Shown in pieces: positions 26,458-34,892 of a stretch of DNA of 59,701 nt (the first letter of the stretch is position 1; every line of letters begins with the position of its first letter). The position numbers and the translations under genes were made by a program. The stretch lies in NCBI RefSeq assembly GCF_002154505.1, contig NZ_MUBM01000035.1, positions 1 to 59,701 on the forward strand, written 5' to 3'. The stretch comes from Streptomyces carpinensis. Its GTDB lineage: Bacteria > Actinomycetota > Actinomycetes > Streptomycetales > Streptomycetaceae. The notes under the pieces were generated by a model. It was not told where the DNA came from. It made no database searches and saw nothing but the letters and a program-made list of their open reading frames with translations.

Positions 26458-27219
26458 GTGACCACACCAACCGGCGACGACATGCTGGGCCGGGGACTGC
26501 GGCTGCTGACCGTGCTGGCCGAGCACCCCGCCGGACTGGGTGTGAGCGCCGCCGCCCGCGCCGCCGAGCTCCCCGTCAGCAGCGCCCACCGAATCCTCGG
26601 CCGGCTCGTCGAGGAGCGGTTCGCCACCTACGACGAGGACGCCCGGCGCTACGCCCTGGGCTGGCGGGTCCTGGAGCTGTCCCGTGGTTTCCAGCGCTCA
26701 CCGGCCGGCTACTCCGCGGCCGCCGCCCCGATGCGCCGGCTCGCCGCGCGCACCGGCCTGCCGGTCATCGCCGGCATCCTCCACGGCACCGACGTCCTGC
26801 TCGTGCTCTCCGTCCAGGGAACCCAGCACCTGCAACTGCGCAGCGCGGAGGGCACCCGCAACCCGTGGCATGCCACCTCGCTGGGCAAGGCCCTCGTCGC
26901 CGGGCTCCCGGAGGAGGAGCGCGAGCACCTTCTTCGCGGACCGCTGCCGCAGGTGACACCCCGCACGATCACCGACCCCGACCGGCTCCGCGCCGAGCTG
27001 GCACTCGTGCGGGAGCGGGGCTGGGGCGAGGTGGACGAGGAGAACGAGATCGGCGTCCGCTCCATCGCCGCGGCGGTGCCGCACGTCCCCGAGCGCACTC
27101 CGCCCCTGGCCGTCTCTCTCGCGGCCACGGTCATCCTGACCGAAGCCGGCCAACTGCGCGCCCAGGCGCCCGCCCTGCGGCAGTGCGTGGAGGACATCGC
27201 CGCGCACATGGCGCCCTGA
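26458..27219 (+). CDS. IclR-family transcriptional regulator
   Basis: This 253-residue protein has a winged helix at about 10-70 (GRGLRLLTVLAEHPAGLGVS; LPVSSAHRILGRLVEERFAT) and an IclR effector domain after residue 90 (GILHGTDVLLVLSVQGTQHL, RNPWHATSLGKALVAGLPEE). The GTG at 26458 has GGAGG about 8 bases upstream. It follows the MFS gene by 80 bp and probably controls it and the divergent dehydrogenase through the repeat at 25021-25037, with the transported acid as a likely effector. Confidence 0.93.
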   Translation: MTTPTGDDMLGRGLRLLTVLAEHPAGLGVSAAARAAELPVSSAHRILGRLVEERFATYDEDARRYALGWRVLELSRGFQRSPAGYSAAAAPMRRLAARTGLPVIAGILHGTDVLLVLSVQGTQHLQLRSAEGTRNPWHATSLGKALVAGLPEEEREHLLRGPLPQVTPRTITDPDRLRAELALVRERGWGEVDEENEIGVRSIAAAVPHVPERTPPLAVSLAATVILTEAGQLRAQAPALRQCVEDIAAHMAP

Positions 27220-27228
27220 GGCCGAGCA

Positions 27229-27271
27229 CGTAGGGCCACGCCCGCGCGGTACGTGCGGGCGTGGCCCTACG
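27229..27271. terminator. Strong bidirectional terminator
   Basis: CGTAGGGCCACGCCCGC (27229-27245) pairs perfectly with GCGGGCGTGGCCCTACG (27255-27271), a 17-bp stem with a 9-base loop. It separates the convergent IclR (+) and secreted protein (-) genes, ending 9 bp from each stop. Confidence 0.9.
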
Positions 27272-27279
27272 GCCGGGTG

Positions 27280-28785
27280 TCAGTGGAGGTTCTGGACCGC
27301 CGGGTCGGTGAAGCCGACGGCGAAGACGGTGCGCAGCGACGTGGTGGTCGTGCTGTCGTTGTGCGCGTAGCAGACGTCACGTGCGTCGGTGACGTCCGCG
27401 AAGTCCTCGGGATAGGCGGTCTTCAGGGAGTTGCTCGGGCAGATGCCCTCGGTCAGTCCCCACAGCTCGTCGACCTGGGTCGCGTCCAGCTTGGGCCAGT
27501 AGCTGAGGGCCTGCGGCGGACCCGCCGCCCAGTTGCCGCCCGCGGCGCATGTCGTGCCGGCCCTGGTGTCGCCGGCCCAGGTGTGCGAGAAGACGCCGGG
27601 CAGGGTGCCGCAGCCCTTGTGGAAGGCGAAGTTGAGCACACCCTGGCCGTCGGTCCAGGTCATGCCGCCCTGCAGTCCCCGGTAGCGGGAGGCGGCGTAG
27701 GCGTCCTCGATGACGGTCTTGCCGCCGGACATGTTCAGCAGGCCGGGGTAGGTGGCCGCGCCGGCCGGGTTGAGCTGGTAGCGCACCACCCGGCCGCCGT
27801 CGACGCCGCCGTACCACTCGCCGGTGACCAGCTTGTACGGGCTGCCGCCGGTCTTGTCCAGGGACAGCCACGAGTAGCAGAGGTGGGCGGGGTCGAGGAC
27901 GCCGTTGTCGGCGTCGGAGTCGCACGCGGACGGGGTGCCCGACTGCTGGTAGTAGTGCACCTCGGGCAGCACGTACGGGTAACCGCACGCGCTGGAGCGG
28001 CCGTTGTGGATGCCGTACGTCGTCAGGCCCGAACCGTAGTCGTCGACCTTGGCGAGCTTGTTGATGTCGAAGACGCGGATGCCGTGCGCGGTGTCGGTGA
28101 CGTAGATGTAGTTGGCGTACCAGACGATGCCGCCGCCGTGGCCGGTGACGTACTTGAAGTCGGAGGCGCTCGACGACGTGCTGGTGGGCTCGGCGAGCAG
28201 GACGTGGCGGTACTTGCCGGTGTCCCGGTCGATGAACGTCAGCTTGAGCAGGTTGTTCGACTTGCAGCCGGTGGTGTCCGAGGCCGCGTCACGGGCGAAC
28301 GTCCGGTAGTGCCAGACCACGGCCGTGACGTGGTCGCCCTGGATGGCCCCGTCGGCTCCGTCGGCGGTTCCGGTGGTGCTCAGACCCTGCGGCCACCACC
28401 GGGCCGTGGTGTCGTCGGCGTGTGCCGAGGACCAGCACCAGGCGGTCGAGGTCGTCGCCGGCGGCAGTGCCTTGGTCTCGTCGCCGGTGCAGGAGCGCAT
28501 CGAGCGAAGGCCCAGCCAACTGTCCGTCGCCCCGGCCGAGTTCTTCGTGTAGTCGGTGGTGATGACGTCCGTGAGACCGGCGTGGTTCGTCAGGTGGTGG
28601 GTGTAGAGGTTGTCGGTGGCGGACACGTAGCTGGTGTCGGTCATCTTGAACTGATCGGCGCCGAGCGTCAGCTTGGTCACCGTCGGCGAGTCCGCCGTGG
28701 CCGTGGCCTGCCCCGTGAGCGTGGCGAGTACGGCTGCCGCCGCCGCGACGGCAGCGACGAGCCTGGGTCTGTGTATGAGTGCCAC
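27280..28785 (-). CDS. Large secreted protein of unknown function
   Basis: This protein of about 501 residues has a clear signal peptide (HRPRLVAAVAAAAAVLATLT, cleavage near GQATATA). GTG 28785 is preferred because GAAGG lies 6 bases upstream; GTG 28791 is also possible. The mature protein is rich in Trp, Tyr, Gly and Asp, with paired cysteines. Strand-like repeats such as GGIVWYANYIYVTDTAHGIR and EWYGGVDGGRVVRYQLNP suggest a beta-propeller or similar fold. I recognise it only as a Streptomyces secreted hypothetical protein. The neighbours are convergent or remnant genes and give no functional hint. Confidence 0.8.
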   Translation of the reverse strand: MALIHRPRLVAAVAAAAAVLATLTGQATATADSPTVTKLTLGADQFKMTDTSYVSATDNLYTHHLTNHAGLTDVITTDYTKNSAGATDSWLGLRSMRSCTGDETKALPPATTSTAWCWSSAHADDTTARWWPQGLSTTGTADGADGAIQGDHVTAVVWHYRTFARDAASDTTGCKSNNLLKLTFIDRDTGKYRHVLLAEPTSTSSSASDFKYVTGHGGGIVWYANYIYVTDTAHGIRVFDINKLAKVDDYGSGLTTYGIHNGRSSACGYPYVLPEVHYYQQSGTPSACDSDADNGVLDPAHLCYSWLSLDKTGGSPYKLVTGEWYGGVDGGRVVRYQLNPAGAATYPGLLNMSGGKTVIEDAYAASRYRGLQGGMTWTDGQGVLNFAFHKGCGTLPGVFSHTWAGDTRAGTTCAAGGNWAAGPPQALSYWPKLDATQVDELWGLTEGICPSNSLKTAYPEDFADVTDARDVCYAHNDSTTTTSLRTVFAVGFTDPAVQNLH

Positions 28786-28904
28786 TGGCACCTTCCATGA
28801 AGGGATCGACCGGCATGCCCCGGTCGCGGACATGCCAAAAGCACGGTTGATCCTAGGTGCCGTGGACACGTTCATGGACCTGCCGCCGCCTCGCCTGCGA
28901 CGGT

Positions 28905-29090
28905 CTTTGCCGATGTTTGGCCCGGCCTGTCCACGGGCGCGACCCTGCCGTCAGCGCCGTACACCACCGGCGACGGAAAGCCCGAACTGCTGATCAGCGC
29001 CATGGGCGAGAACCACATGGCCGGTGCCGTCCGGATCCTGACCGGCACGGCGACCGGCTCCACGGCGCAGGGCGGCGGGACGGCGCTGCC
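28905..29090 (+). pseudogene. Possible FG-GAP/integrin-like repeat remnant
   Basis: An open frame reads TTGDGKPELLISAMGENHMA followed by GAVRILTGTATGSTAQGG. The order GDGKPELLISA-GE-GAVRILTGTATG resembles one FG-GAP repeat of secreted beta-propeller proteins. It has no start or signal peptide and runs into the AraC gene frame. The rest of 28786-29124 shows no gene. The assignment is tentative. Confidence 0.35.
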
Positions 29091-29127
29091 CGAGACGGAA
29101 AGCTGCCTGTGCGATGCTGGTCCGGTG

Positions 29128-29538
29128 ATGCTGGAAGACCTCGTCCGACTGCGCCGAGCCCGTGACGTGATGGACCGCGACTACGCGAAGCCGATCGACG
29201 TTCCGGCGCTGGCGCGTGTCGCCCTCATGTCGCCGGGCCATTTCTCCCGCAACTTCCGGGCCGCGTTCGGGGAGACGCCCTACAGCTACCTGATGACGCG
29301 CCGGATCGAGCGGGCCAAGGCGCTGTTGCGGCGGGGTGACCTGTCGGTGACGGAGGTCTGCTTCGCGGTCGGCTGTACGTCGCTGGGGTCGTTCAGCTCG
29401 CGGTTCACCGAGCTGGTCGGCGAGAGCCCGAGCTCGTACCGGGCTCGCCGCCATGACGAGGGCGCCGCCATCCCGGCGTGCATCGCCAAGATTCAGATGC
29501 GACCGGTCCGGAGAGCGAAACCCGTCACCCACTCGTAG
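29128..29538 (+). CDS. AraC-family regulator (HTH only)
   Basis: This short AraC-type protein of about 136 residues consists mainly of the double helix-turn-helix domain: VPALARVALMSPGHFSRNFR, GETPYSYLMTRRIERAKALL and SVTEVCFAVGCTSLGSFSSR. It lacks an N-terminal sensor domain. GTG 29125 is an equally possible start; the frame is open further upstream only through the FG-GAP-like remnant. The VOC gene follows 9 bp later, so the two form a unit; AraC/VOC pairs of this kind recur in actinobacteria. Confidence 0.88.
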   Translation: MLEDLVRLRRARDVMDRDYAKPIDVPALARVALMSPGHFSRNFRAAFGETPYSYLMTRRIERAKALLRRGDLSVTEVCFAVGCTSLGSFSSRFTELVGESPSSYRARRHDEGAAIPACIAKIQMRPVRRAKPVTHS

Positions 29539-29547
29539 CGTGAGCAC

Positions 29548-29964
29548 ATGGAAATCAAGCTTTCGACGTGCTTCATCGCCGTCGACGACCACGACAAGGC
29601 GCTCGTCTTCTACCGGGACGTCCTCGGCCTCGAGGTACGCAACGATGTCGGGTACGAGGGGATGCGCTGGGTGACCGTCGGTGCGCCCTCGCAGCCCGAC
29701 GTGGACATCGTCCTCGAACCGCCCCTCGCGGACCCGAGCGCCTCGCCCGCCGACCGGAAGGCGATGGCGGAACTGCTGGCCAAGGGCCTGCTGCGAGCCG
29801 TCATCTTCCAGACCGACGACTGCGACGCCACCTTCGAGCGCATTCGCGCCGCGGGCGGCGAGGTGCTGCAGGAGCCGACCGACCAGCCGTACGGCGTCCG
29901 CGACTGCGCCTTCCGCGATCCGGCCGGCAACATGCTGCGCTTCAACCAGCCCCGCAAGCGCTGA
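29548..29964 (+). CDS. VOC-superfamily (glyoxalase-like) protein
   Basis: This 138-residue protein has paired beta-alpha-beta-beta-beta modules: FIAVDDHDKALVFYRDVLGL at the start and FQTDDCDATFERIRAAGGEV in the second half, ending YGVRDCAFRDPAGNMLRFNQ. Members include glyoxalases, dioxygenases and resistance proteins; the exact activity cannot be read from sequence. Some metal-ligand positions appear replaced, for example there is no His at the first strand. It lies 9 bp after the AraC gene and likely forms its target unit. A hairpin terminator follows. Confidence 0.88.
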   Translation: MEIKLSTCFIAVDDHDKALVFYRDVLGLEVRNDVGYEGMRWVTVGAPSQPDVDIVLEPPLADPSASPADRKAMAELLAKGLLRAVIFQTDDCDATFERIRAAGGEVLQEPTDQPYGVRDCAFRDPAGNMLRFNQPRKR

Positions 29965-29985
29965 GCTCCCGTCCCGCACGTCCGG

Positions 29986-30041
29986 CGGCCACCGACTGAT
30001 CCCCGTTCGTCCACGGGACTCACGATCCTCGTCGGTGGCCG
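29986..30041. terminator. Bidirectional hairpin between VOC and CAP genes
   Basis: CGGCCACCGAC (29986-29996) pairs with GTCGGTGGCCG (30031-30041). A smaller CCCGT/ACGGG stem sits inside the loop. It lies between convergent genes ending at 29964 and 30089. Confidence 0.7.
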
Positions 30042-30088
30042 CAGCCCTCTTCACGCCGCCCTGACCGGTGGCGAGGGCGACCGGAGTG

Positions 30089-30931
30089 TCAGCGGGAGGT
30101 GCCGAAGTCCTGGGTCCAGTAGCTGCCGGGCTGTGCCAGACCGACGCCGATCTCCTTGTACCCGCAGTTGAGGATGTTGGCCTTGTGGCCGGGGCTGGAC
30201 ATCCAGGCCGCCATGACCTGCTCCGGAGTCGAATAGCCGTAGGCGACGTTCTCGCCGTACGAGCTCCAGGAGTAGCCGGCACCGGTGATCCGGTCGCCCG
30301 GGGACGACCCGTCCGATCCGGTGTGCGACATGTTCTGGTGGCCTGCCATGTCCTGGCTGTGCGCCTGTGCGGCCTTGGTGAGCTCCGCGTTCACGGTCAG
30401 GGGCGAGCAACCGACCTTCGCGCGCTCGGCGTTGACGAGCTGCACGACGCGGGCGGTGGCCCCGGACGCCGTAGCGGTGGCCTTCGGGGTGCTCGGCGAG
30501 GTGGGGGTCGCGGCGGCGGGGGCTGTGGTGGCCTTGGGCGCGTTCGAAGGACGGCTTGCCGTGGGCCGGGGCGCGGTGGTGTGCACCGTGCGCGCAGGCG
30601 CGGTGCTGCTGGGCTTGGGCGCGGGGGGCCTGGGCTTGGGCGTGGTGGTCCTGGGCGCGCTCGCCGGGGCGGTCGCGGTCTTCGTCGCTGCCGGGGTCGG
30701 CTGGGCGTCCTGGTGACCGTGGTGGTCGTGCTTCCCGTCGTGGTGCCGGTCCGTGCGGCCGTGCTGCCAGTGTGCCGGGGTCGCCTTGTGCTCGGCGCTG
30801 TAGGACTGTTCTCCTCCGCTGCCCGGCCAGTCGGCACAGGCCAAGGCGACGGACGGCACCCCCACTACGCCGATGGCGGCGGTGGCGATGACTATCCGCC
30901 GGTAAGGCTGCTTTTTACGATGCTTGCTCAT
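30089..30931 (-). CDS. Secreted CAP-domain (SCP/PR1-like) protein
   Basis: This 280-residue exported protein has a basic N-terminus (MSKHRKKQPYRR) and a hydrophobic signal (IVIATAAIGVVGVPSVALA). A His-rich then Pro/Thr/Ala-rich linker runs to about residue 150. The CAP domain follows: VVQLVNAERAKVGCSPLTVN, AAQAHSQDMAGHQNMSHTGS, YSWSSYGENVAYGYSTPEQV and SPGHKANILNCGYKEIGVGL. The linker should carry the domain through the cell wall. CAP proteins in Streptomyces are common extracellular proteins of poorly known role. ATG 30931 is chosen at the signal peptide, with a GAGG-type ribosome site. The long structured leader upstream may control it. Confidence 0.92.
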   Translation of the reverse strand: MSKHRKKQPYRRIVIATAAIGVVGVPSVALACADWPGSGGEQSYSAEHKATPAHWQHGRTDRHHDGKHDHHGHQDAQPTPAATKTATAPASAPRTTTPKPRPPAPKPSSTAPARTVHTTAPRPTASRPSNAPKATTAPAAATPTSPSTPKATATASGATARVVQLVNAERAKVGCSPLTVNAELTKAAQAHSQDMAGHQNMSHTGSDGSSPGDRITGAGYSWSSYGENVAYGYSTPEQVMAAWMSSPGHKANILNCGYKEIGVGLAQPGSYWTQDFGTSR

Positions 30932-31346
30932 GCGTGACCTCACTCGGTGATCGCCGAGCACTCCCTACGTGGCCGGCTCCGCGCGGAGTTCGCTTCTGAA
31001 CTGCGGCGATGTGCTGTGATCGTCATTCTTAGGACGGCTTTACAGGAAGCACAAAGACTCTCCCTACTAACGGCCTTCGTAGGCGTGCTTGGCCCTTGCA
31101 AAGGCGAGTGGAAGCGTGCTGATCGGTCTTCTGCGGCCTTCGCGCCATCCTGCTTTGCCGTCAGAAACCCGCATGCGAAGCAGAACCAACGGCAGCGCCG
31201 AGCAGGTGAGACCCCGTCGCACCCGCCACGGCATGGGCCCGTATCAAGCCGGACAAGTCCTATATGTCATCAGTGGGTCATCTACTACCCGAGGCGCATA
31301 GTTGCGGGATTCCCTGTGACTGATGTCACGCATCCCTCCGCTGCTG
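30932..31346 (-). promoter_or_regulatory. Long leader/promoter region of the CAP-domain gene
   Basis: These 415 bp hold no gene on either strand. Nearest the CAP gene, on the minus strand, three small inverted repeats follow one another: GTTC/GAAC, CTCCGCGCGGAG (30977-30988 in plus coordinates) and CTCGG/CCGAG (30943-30958), the last just before the ribosome site. A folded mRNA leader is plausible. I tested it by eye against the ydaO (c-di-AMP) riboswitch and found no match. Confidence 0.35.
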
Positions 31347-32765
31347 TCACGCGTCCCTGTGCTTCGACGGCACGCACACCCGTGCGAGACCCGCGGCGGT
31401 GAGGTAGGCGAGCGCGCCGATGGCCATGCTCGTGCGCAGCCCGGCCGCGTCGGCGGTGTTCATGGCGAGCAGGCTGCCCGCCAGGGCCACACCGGTGGCG
31501 CTGCCGATCTGTCGCGTGGTGTTGAACAGGGCGGAGGAGGCCCCCGCGTACCCCGCGGGCGCGGCCGCCATCACCGTGGCCGTCGAGCCGGTCAGGGCGA
31601 AGGAGGTACCGAACCCCGCGGCCATCATGGGCACCACCAGCAGCGGGTACGCGGGATCGGCTCCGGCCGCGGCCCAGCCGGCCAGCCCGAGCGCAGCCAG
31701 GAGCATGCCGGAGACCACCAGCGGACGATCGCCGGTGCGCCGGGTGAGCCGCCCGGACAGGACGGAGGCGAACATGGTCATCGCCACGGCCGGGAACAGG
31801 GCCACCCCGGTGTCCAGGGCACTGAAGCCCCGTCGGCGCTGGAAGTCCAGGCTGGCGGTGAACGCCATGCCGTAGAAGCCGAAATTGAACAGCAGGCCGA
31901 TGGCGGCACCGCCGCTCATCGCGCGCGAACGCAGCACGCTCGGAGGGAGGGCGGGGGATCCGGCCAGCCGCTCGCGCACCGCGAACGCCGCGGCCGCCGA
32001 CGCGGCCAGGCCCACCCCGGCGAGGACGGCGGGGTCGGACCAGCCGCGCCGTCCGGCCTCGTTGAGCGCGGCGGTCAGCAGGGCCACCGCCGCCACGACC
32101 GCACACTGCGCCGGCCAGTCCAGGGCGCGGTCGGCGTCCCGGGGTGAGCGGGACACATGCCGCAGCGTCAGCGCCAGACAGGCCGCGCCGACGGGCAGGT
32201 TGATGAGGAAGACCCACCGCCAGCCCACCGTCGAGACCAGCAGCCCGCCCAGCAGCGGCCCGGCGGAGGCCGCGATGCCCGCCATCGAGCCCCACAGCCC
32301 GAAGGCTCGTGAACGTGCGGCCGGGGCCGGGTAGGCCTGCTGGAGGAGGGCGAGGGAACCGGGCACGATCAGCGCCGCGCCGAGCCCCTCCACGAGTCGG
32401 GAAGCGATGAGGAAGCGGGCGTTCGGCGCGAACGCGCACGCGGCAGACGACACCGTGAACACCACCACGCCCGAGCAGAAGACGCGCCGGTTCCCCAGCC
32501 TGTCGCCCAGCGCACCACCGGTCATCAGGAACCCGGCGAAGACCAAGGTGTACGCATCCGTGATCCACTGAATGCCGGTGACCGAGGCGGACAGTTCACG
32601 GCCCACCACGGGCACGGCGACGTTGATGATCGTCACATCGAGGATCACCATGAAATACCCGGTGCACACCGCCAGCAGCGGCGCCCGGGACCGCCGCCCG
32701 GACTTCGAGACCGATCCGGCAGGAGGCACGGGCCCACCGGCACCGGCCGACTCCGCGAACGTCAC
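31347..32765 (-). CDS. MFS drug-type exporter (DHA2, EmrB/QacA-like)
   Basis: This 472-residue transporter with about 14 membrane segments opens LLAVCTGYFMVILDVTIINV, with the DHA2 helix-1 motif LDVTIINVA. It then has GIQWITDAYTLVFAGFLMTG and the loop GALGDRLGNRRVF. Motif C-like residues appear as WGSMAGIAASAGPLLGGLLV. It should expel hydrophobic toxic compounds using the proton gradient. The start is GTG 32765. A TetR-type gene lies just upstream on the same strand, ending 171 bp before it, and could repress it. Confidence 0.92.
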   Translation of the reverse strand: MTFAESAGAGGPVPPAGSVSKSGRRSRAPLLAVCTGYFMVILDVTIINVAVPVVGRELSASVTGIQWITDAYTLVFAGFLMTGGALGDRLGNRRVFCSGVVVFTVSSAACAFAPNARFLIASRLVEGLGAALIVPGSLALLQQAYPAPAARSRAFGLWGSMAGIAASAGPLLGGLLVSTVGWRWVFLINLPVGAACLALTLRHVSRSPRDADRALDWPAQCAVVAAVALLTAALNEAGRRGWSDPAVLAGVGLAASAAAAFAVRERLAGSPALPPSVLRSRAMSGGAAIGLLFNFGFYGMAFTASLDFQRRRGFSALDTGVALFPAVAMTMFASVLSGRLTRRTGDRPLVVSGMLLAALGLAGWAAAGADPAYPLLVVPMMAAGFGTSFALTGSTATVMAAAPAGYAGASSALFNTTRQIGSATGVALAGSLLAMNTADAAGLRTSMAIGALAYLTAAGLARVCVPSKHRDA

Positions 32766-32936
32766 GTCCCAACTCCATCCCGTCCACGGAGGGTCGACGC
32801 AAAGAGCAACGAAAAGGAACTCAAGGAACAGAAGGAAACCAAGGAGTACGAATCTACTCCGTGGTGCCTCGCCCGGTGCTCGGCGCGACTCGGCGGTACG
32901 GCGTCTCGGGCTGTCCGGCGGCGGGTGCGATGACGC

Positions 32937-33590
32937 CTACCGGCCTGCGGCACTCCGAGGGTCCGCGGAGTCTTCGGGCGCCACGCCGACGAGTTTGGTC
33001 AGCAGGCGGTCCACCTGTTCCTCCAGCGGCGGCCACGGGAGATCCGGCTGGTTGACACGCATCGAGACGGCGCCGTGCACGGCGGCCCTCAGATCCAGCG
33101 CGACCACGGCCGCGTCGTCACGGGGAGCCAGGCCGGCGTCCATGCACCGCCGGACGGCGGCCGTGGTCGTGAGCGCGAGTTCCTCCTTGAAGCGCATGTC
33201 CGCACGCTGGTTGAGGGTGCTCTCGTGCAGCACCTTGTACAGCCCGGGGTGGTCGTGCGCCCATGTCCCGAGCGTCAGAGTCCCGGCTCGCAGCCGGGCG
33301 ACCGGCCCCTCGGCGGCGGTCTCGGCTCGCTGGACGGCCAGCATGAGGTCCTGGTGGCAGCGCTCCAGCGCGGCCAGCACGAGCGCGTCGCGGTCCGGGA
33401 AGTGGAGGTAGACGGACGTCGCCGCGACCTCGATGTCACGGGCGACCGCGCGAAGCGACAGGGCCTGATCGCCTCCGAGCTCGTCCAGGAGGCGGAGGGT
33501 GGCGGCGATGATCTCCTCGCGGAGGCGGTTGCCCTCGCCGCGGGGGTTCCGCCCGCGCTGCTGTCTGCCGGTCGGTGGCATGGCGTTCAC
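32937..33590 (-). CDS. TetR-family transcriptional regulator
   Basis: This 217-residue protein has an N-terminal TetR domain (REEIIAATLRLLDELGGDQA; LRAVARDIEVAATSVYLHFP) and a C-terminal ligand domain of the TetR_C_13-like type (GTLTLGTWAHDHPGLYKVLH; AVHGAVSMRVNQPDLPWPPL). GTG 33590 or ATG 33581 may be used. It is divergent from the NTF2-like gene across a near-perfect 22-bp palindrome and upstream of the MFS exporter on its own strand, so it probably represses one or both. Confidence 0.92.
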   Translation of the reverse strand: MNAMPPTGRQQRGRNPRGEGNRLREEIIAATLRLLDELGGDQALSLRAVARDIEVAATSVYLHFPDRDALVLAALERCHQDLMLAVQRAETAAEGPVARLRAGTLTLGTWAHDHPGLYKVLHESTLNQRADMRFKEELALTTTAAVRRCMDAGLAPRDDAAVVALDLRAAVHGAVSMRVNQPDLPWPPLEEQVDRLLTKLVGVAPEDSADPRSAAGR

Positions 33591-33623
33591 GAGAGTCGAT
33601 GGTATCCGCGCGGGCGTTGCCCT

Positions 33624-33645
33624 ACAGTTGTAGCGCTACAGCTGT
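33624..33645. promoter_or_regulatory. Palindromic operator between TetR and NTF2-like genes
   Basis: A 22-bp palindrome with one mismatched pair is centred on the perfect TGTAGCGCTACA (33629-33640). It lies 20 bp before the NTF2-like start and 34 bp before the TetR start, exactly where a repressor would block both promoters. Confidence 0.7.
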
Positions 33646-33664
33646 TCATATAGGAGGGGGAGCC

Positions 33665-34051
33665 ATGTCGGACGCCCGGCTCGAACAGAACAGGCAGACG
33701 GTGCTGGCCTTCTATCAGGCCGGTATCATCGACAAGGACTTCGGCACCGCGTCGAAACTGCTCAGCGACGGATATGTGCAGCACAACCCCCGGATCGCCG
33801 ATGGGCTGGAAGGCTTCCGGGAGTTCGTCGAATCGCTCAAGGAGAGGTTCCCCCACCTGCGAGCCGAGGTGAAACGGATCTTCGCCGAGGGCGACCATGT
33901 GATCGCGCACGTCCACGGCGTCCGGGTGCCCGGCGGGCCCGGGGCGGCCATCGTCGACATCTTCCGCATGCAGGACGGCAGGATCGCCGAGCACTGGGAT
34001 GTCATGCAGCAGATCCCGGACGAGGCGAGGAACCGTAACGGCATGTTCTGA
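33665..34051 (+). CDS. NTF2-like (SnoaL-type) protein
   Basis: This 128-residue alpha+beta-cone protein has QTVLAFYQAGIIDKDFGTAS, then LSDGYVQHNPRIADGLEGFR, and ends with IVDIFRMQDGRIAEHWDVMQ. The QHNP and EHWD elements place it in the SnoaL-like/nuclear transport factor 2 group, which includes cyclases, isomerases and ligand carriers. The reaction is unknown. The ATG follows AGGAGGGGG. It is divergent from the TetR gene over a strong palindrome, so it is probably induced by the TetR ligand. Confidence 0.9.
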   Translation: MSDARLEQNRQTVLAFYQAGIIDKDFGTASKLLSDGYVQHNPRIADGLEGFREFVESLKERFPHLRAEVKRIFAEGDHVIAHVHGVRVPGGPGAAIVDIFRMQDGRIAEHWDVMQQIPDEARNRNGMF

Positions 34052-34083
34052 CCCGCCGTCGGGGAACGCGTCCGTGCCGGTTC

Positions 34084-34803
34084 TCAGGAGTGCGGTGCGG
34101 CGCCCGGGAGGTGGGCCACGTGTTCGAGATCTTCGGCGGACTTGGCCAGCAGGTCCAGCATGGCGAACTCGGCGCGTGCGGGATCCTGGTCCCGGACGGC
34201 GTCCAGGACCGCACGGTGGCTGGGAACCGGGTCGTCGGCGTCGCTGTGTGTGTGGACCATGCGGTCGCGCTCCCTGAGTCCGGGTTCCAGGAGCATGTCC
34301 ATCCGGCGCAGCATCTCGTTGCCGGTGGCGGCGAGCAGGGCGCGGTGGAAGGCGGCGTCCGCCTCGGCCGCGGCGGCGGAGTCCACCTGCGCCCGGCCCA
34401 TGGCGTCCAGGGCGGCCTCGAGGGCGGTCAGGTCGGCGTCGGTGCGGTGCAGGGCGGCGCGGTGCGCCGCGGCCGGTTCGACGATGGAGCGTACGTCGGC
34501 GAGGTCGCGCATCAGTTGGGCGCCGTCGCCCGTCTCCATGCGCCAGCGGATCACGTCGGCGTCGAGGAGGTTCCAGTGGGTCCGTTCCCGCACGTAGGTG
34601 CCGCGCTTCTGCCGTGCGTCGGTCAGCCCCTTGCCGGCCAGCACCTTGAGGGCCTCCCGCATCACGGTCAGGCTCACGTCCAGTTCGCTCCCGAGCGCGC
34701 CGATGTCCAGGATCTCGCCCTCGGCGAACTCTCCTCCCACGATGCGGGCGCCCAATTTGTGCACGACCTGCCCGTGCACGCCTCGGCCGGAGTAGGACGC
34801 CAT
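34084..34803 (-). CDS. FadR-type GntR regulator of the galactonate operon (DgoR-like)
   Basis: This 239-residue protein has a winged helix at 5-75 (HKLGARIVGGEFAEGEILDI; LDVSLTVMREALKVLAGKGL) and an FCD effector domain from about 90 to the end. The FCD domain carries the metal/ligand residues in LMRDLADVRSIVEPAAAHRA, DAAFHRALLAATGNEML and the late VPSHRAVLDAV. ATG 34803 follows AAGGAG at good spacing. It sits at the downstream end of a sugar-acid operon and carries the same AT-rich box 100 bp upstream as that operon. This strongly suggests autoregulation and control by a galactonate-type effector. Confidence 0.9.
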   Translation of the reverse strand: MASYSGRGVHGQVVHKLGARIVGGEFAEGEILDIGALGSELDVSLTVMREALKVLAGKGLTDARQKRGTYVRERTHWNLLDADVIRWRMETGDGAQLMRDLADVRSIVEPAAAHRAALHRTDADLTALEAALDAMGRAQVDSAAAAEADAAFHRALLAATGNEMLRRMDMLLEPGLRERDRMVHTHSDADDPVPSHRAVLDAVRDQDPARAEFAMLDLLAKSAEDLEHVAHLPGAAPHS

Positions 34804-34892
34804 GCGATTCTCCTTGGGTGAGTGGGTCGGTGGGACCTGCCGGGCCATCGGCGCGAGTCTCGCAGAGCTTCTCCCGCTGTGCCGATGGAAGT

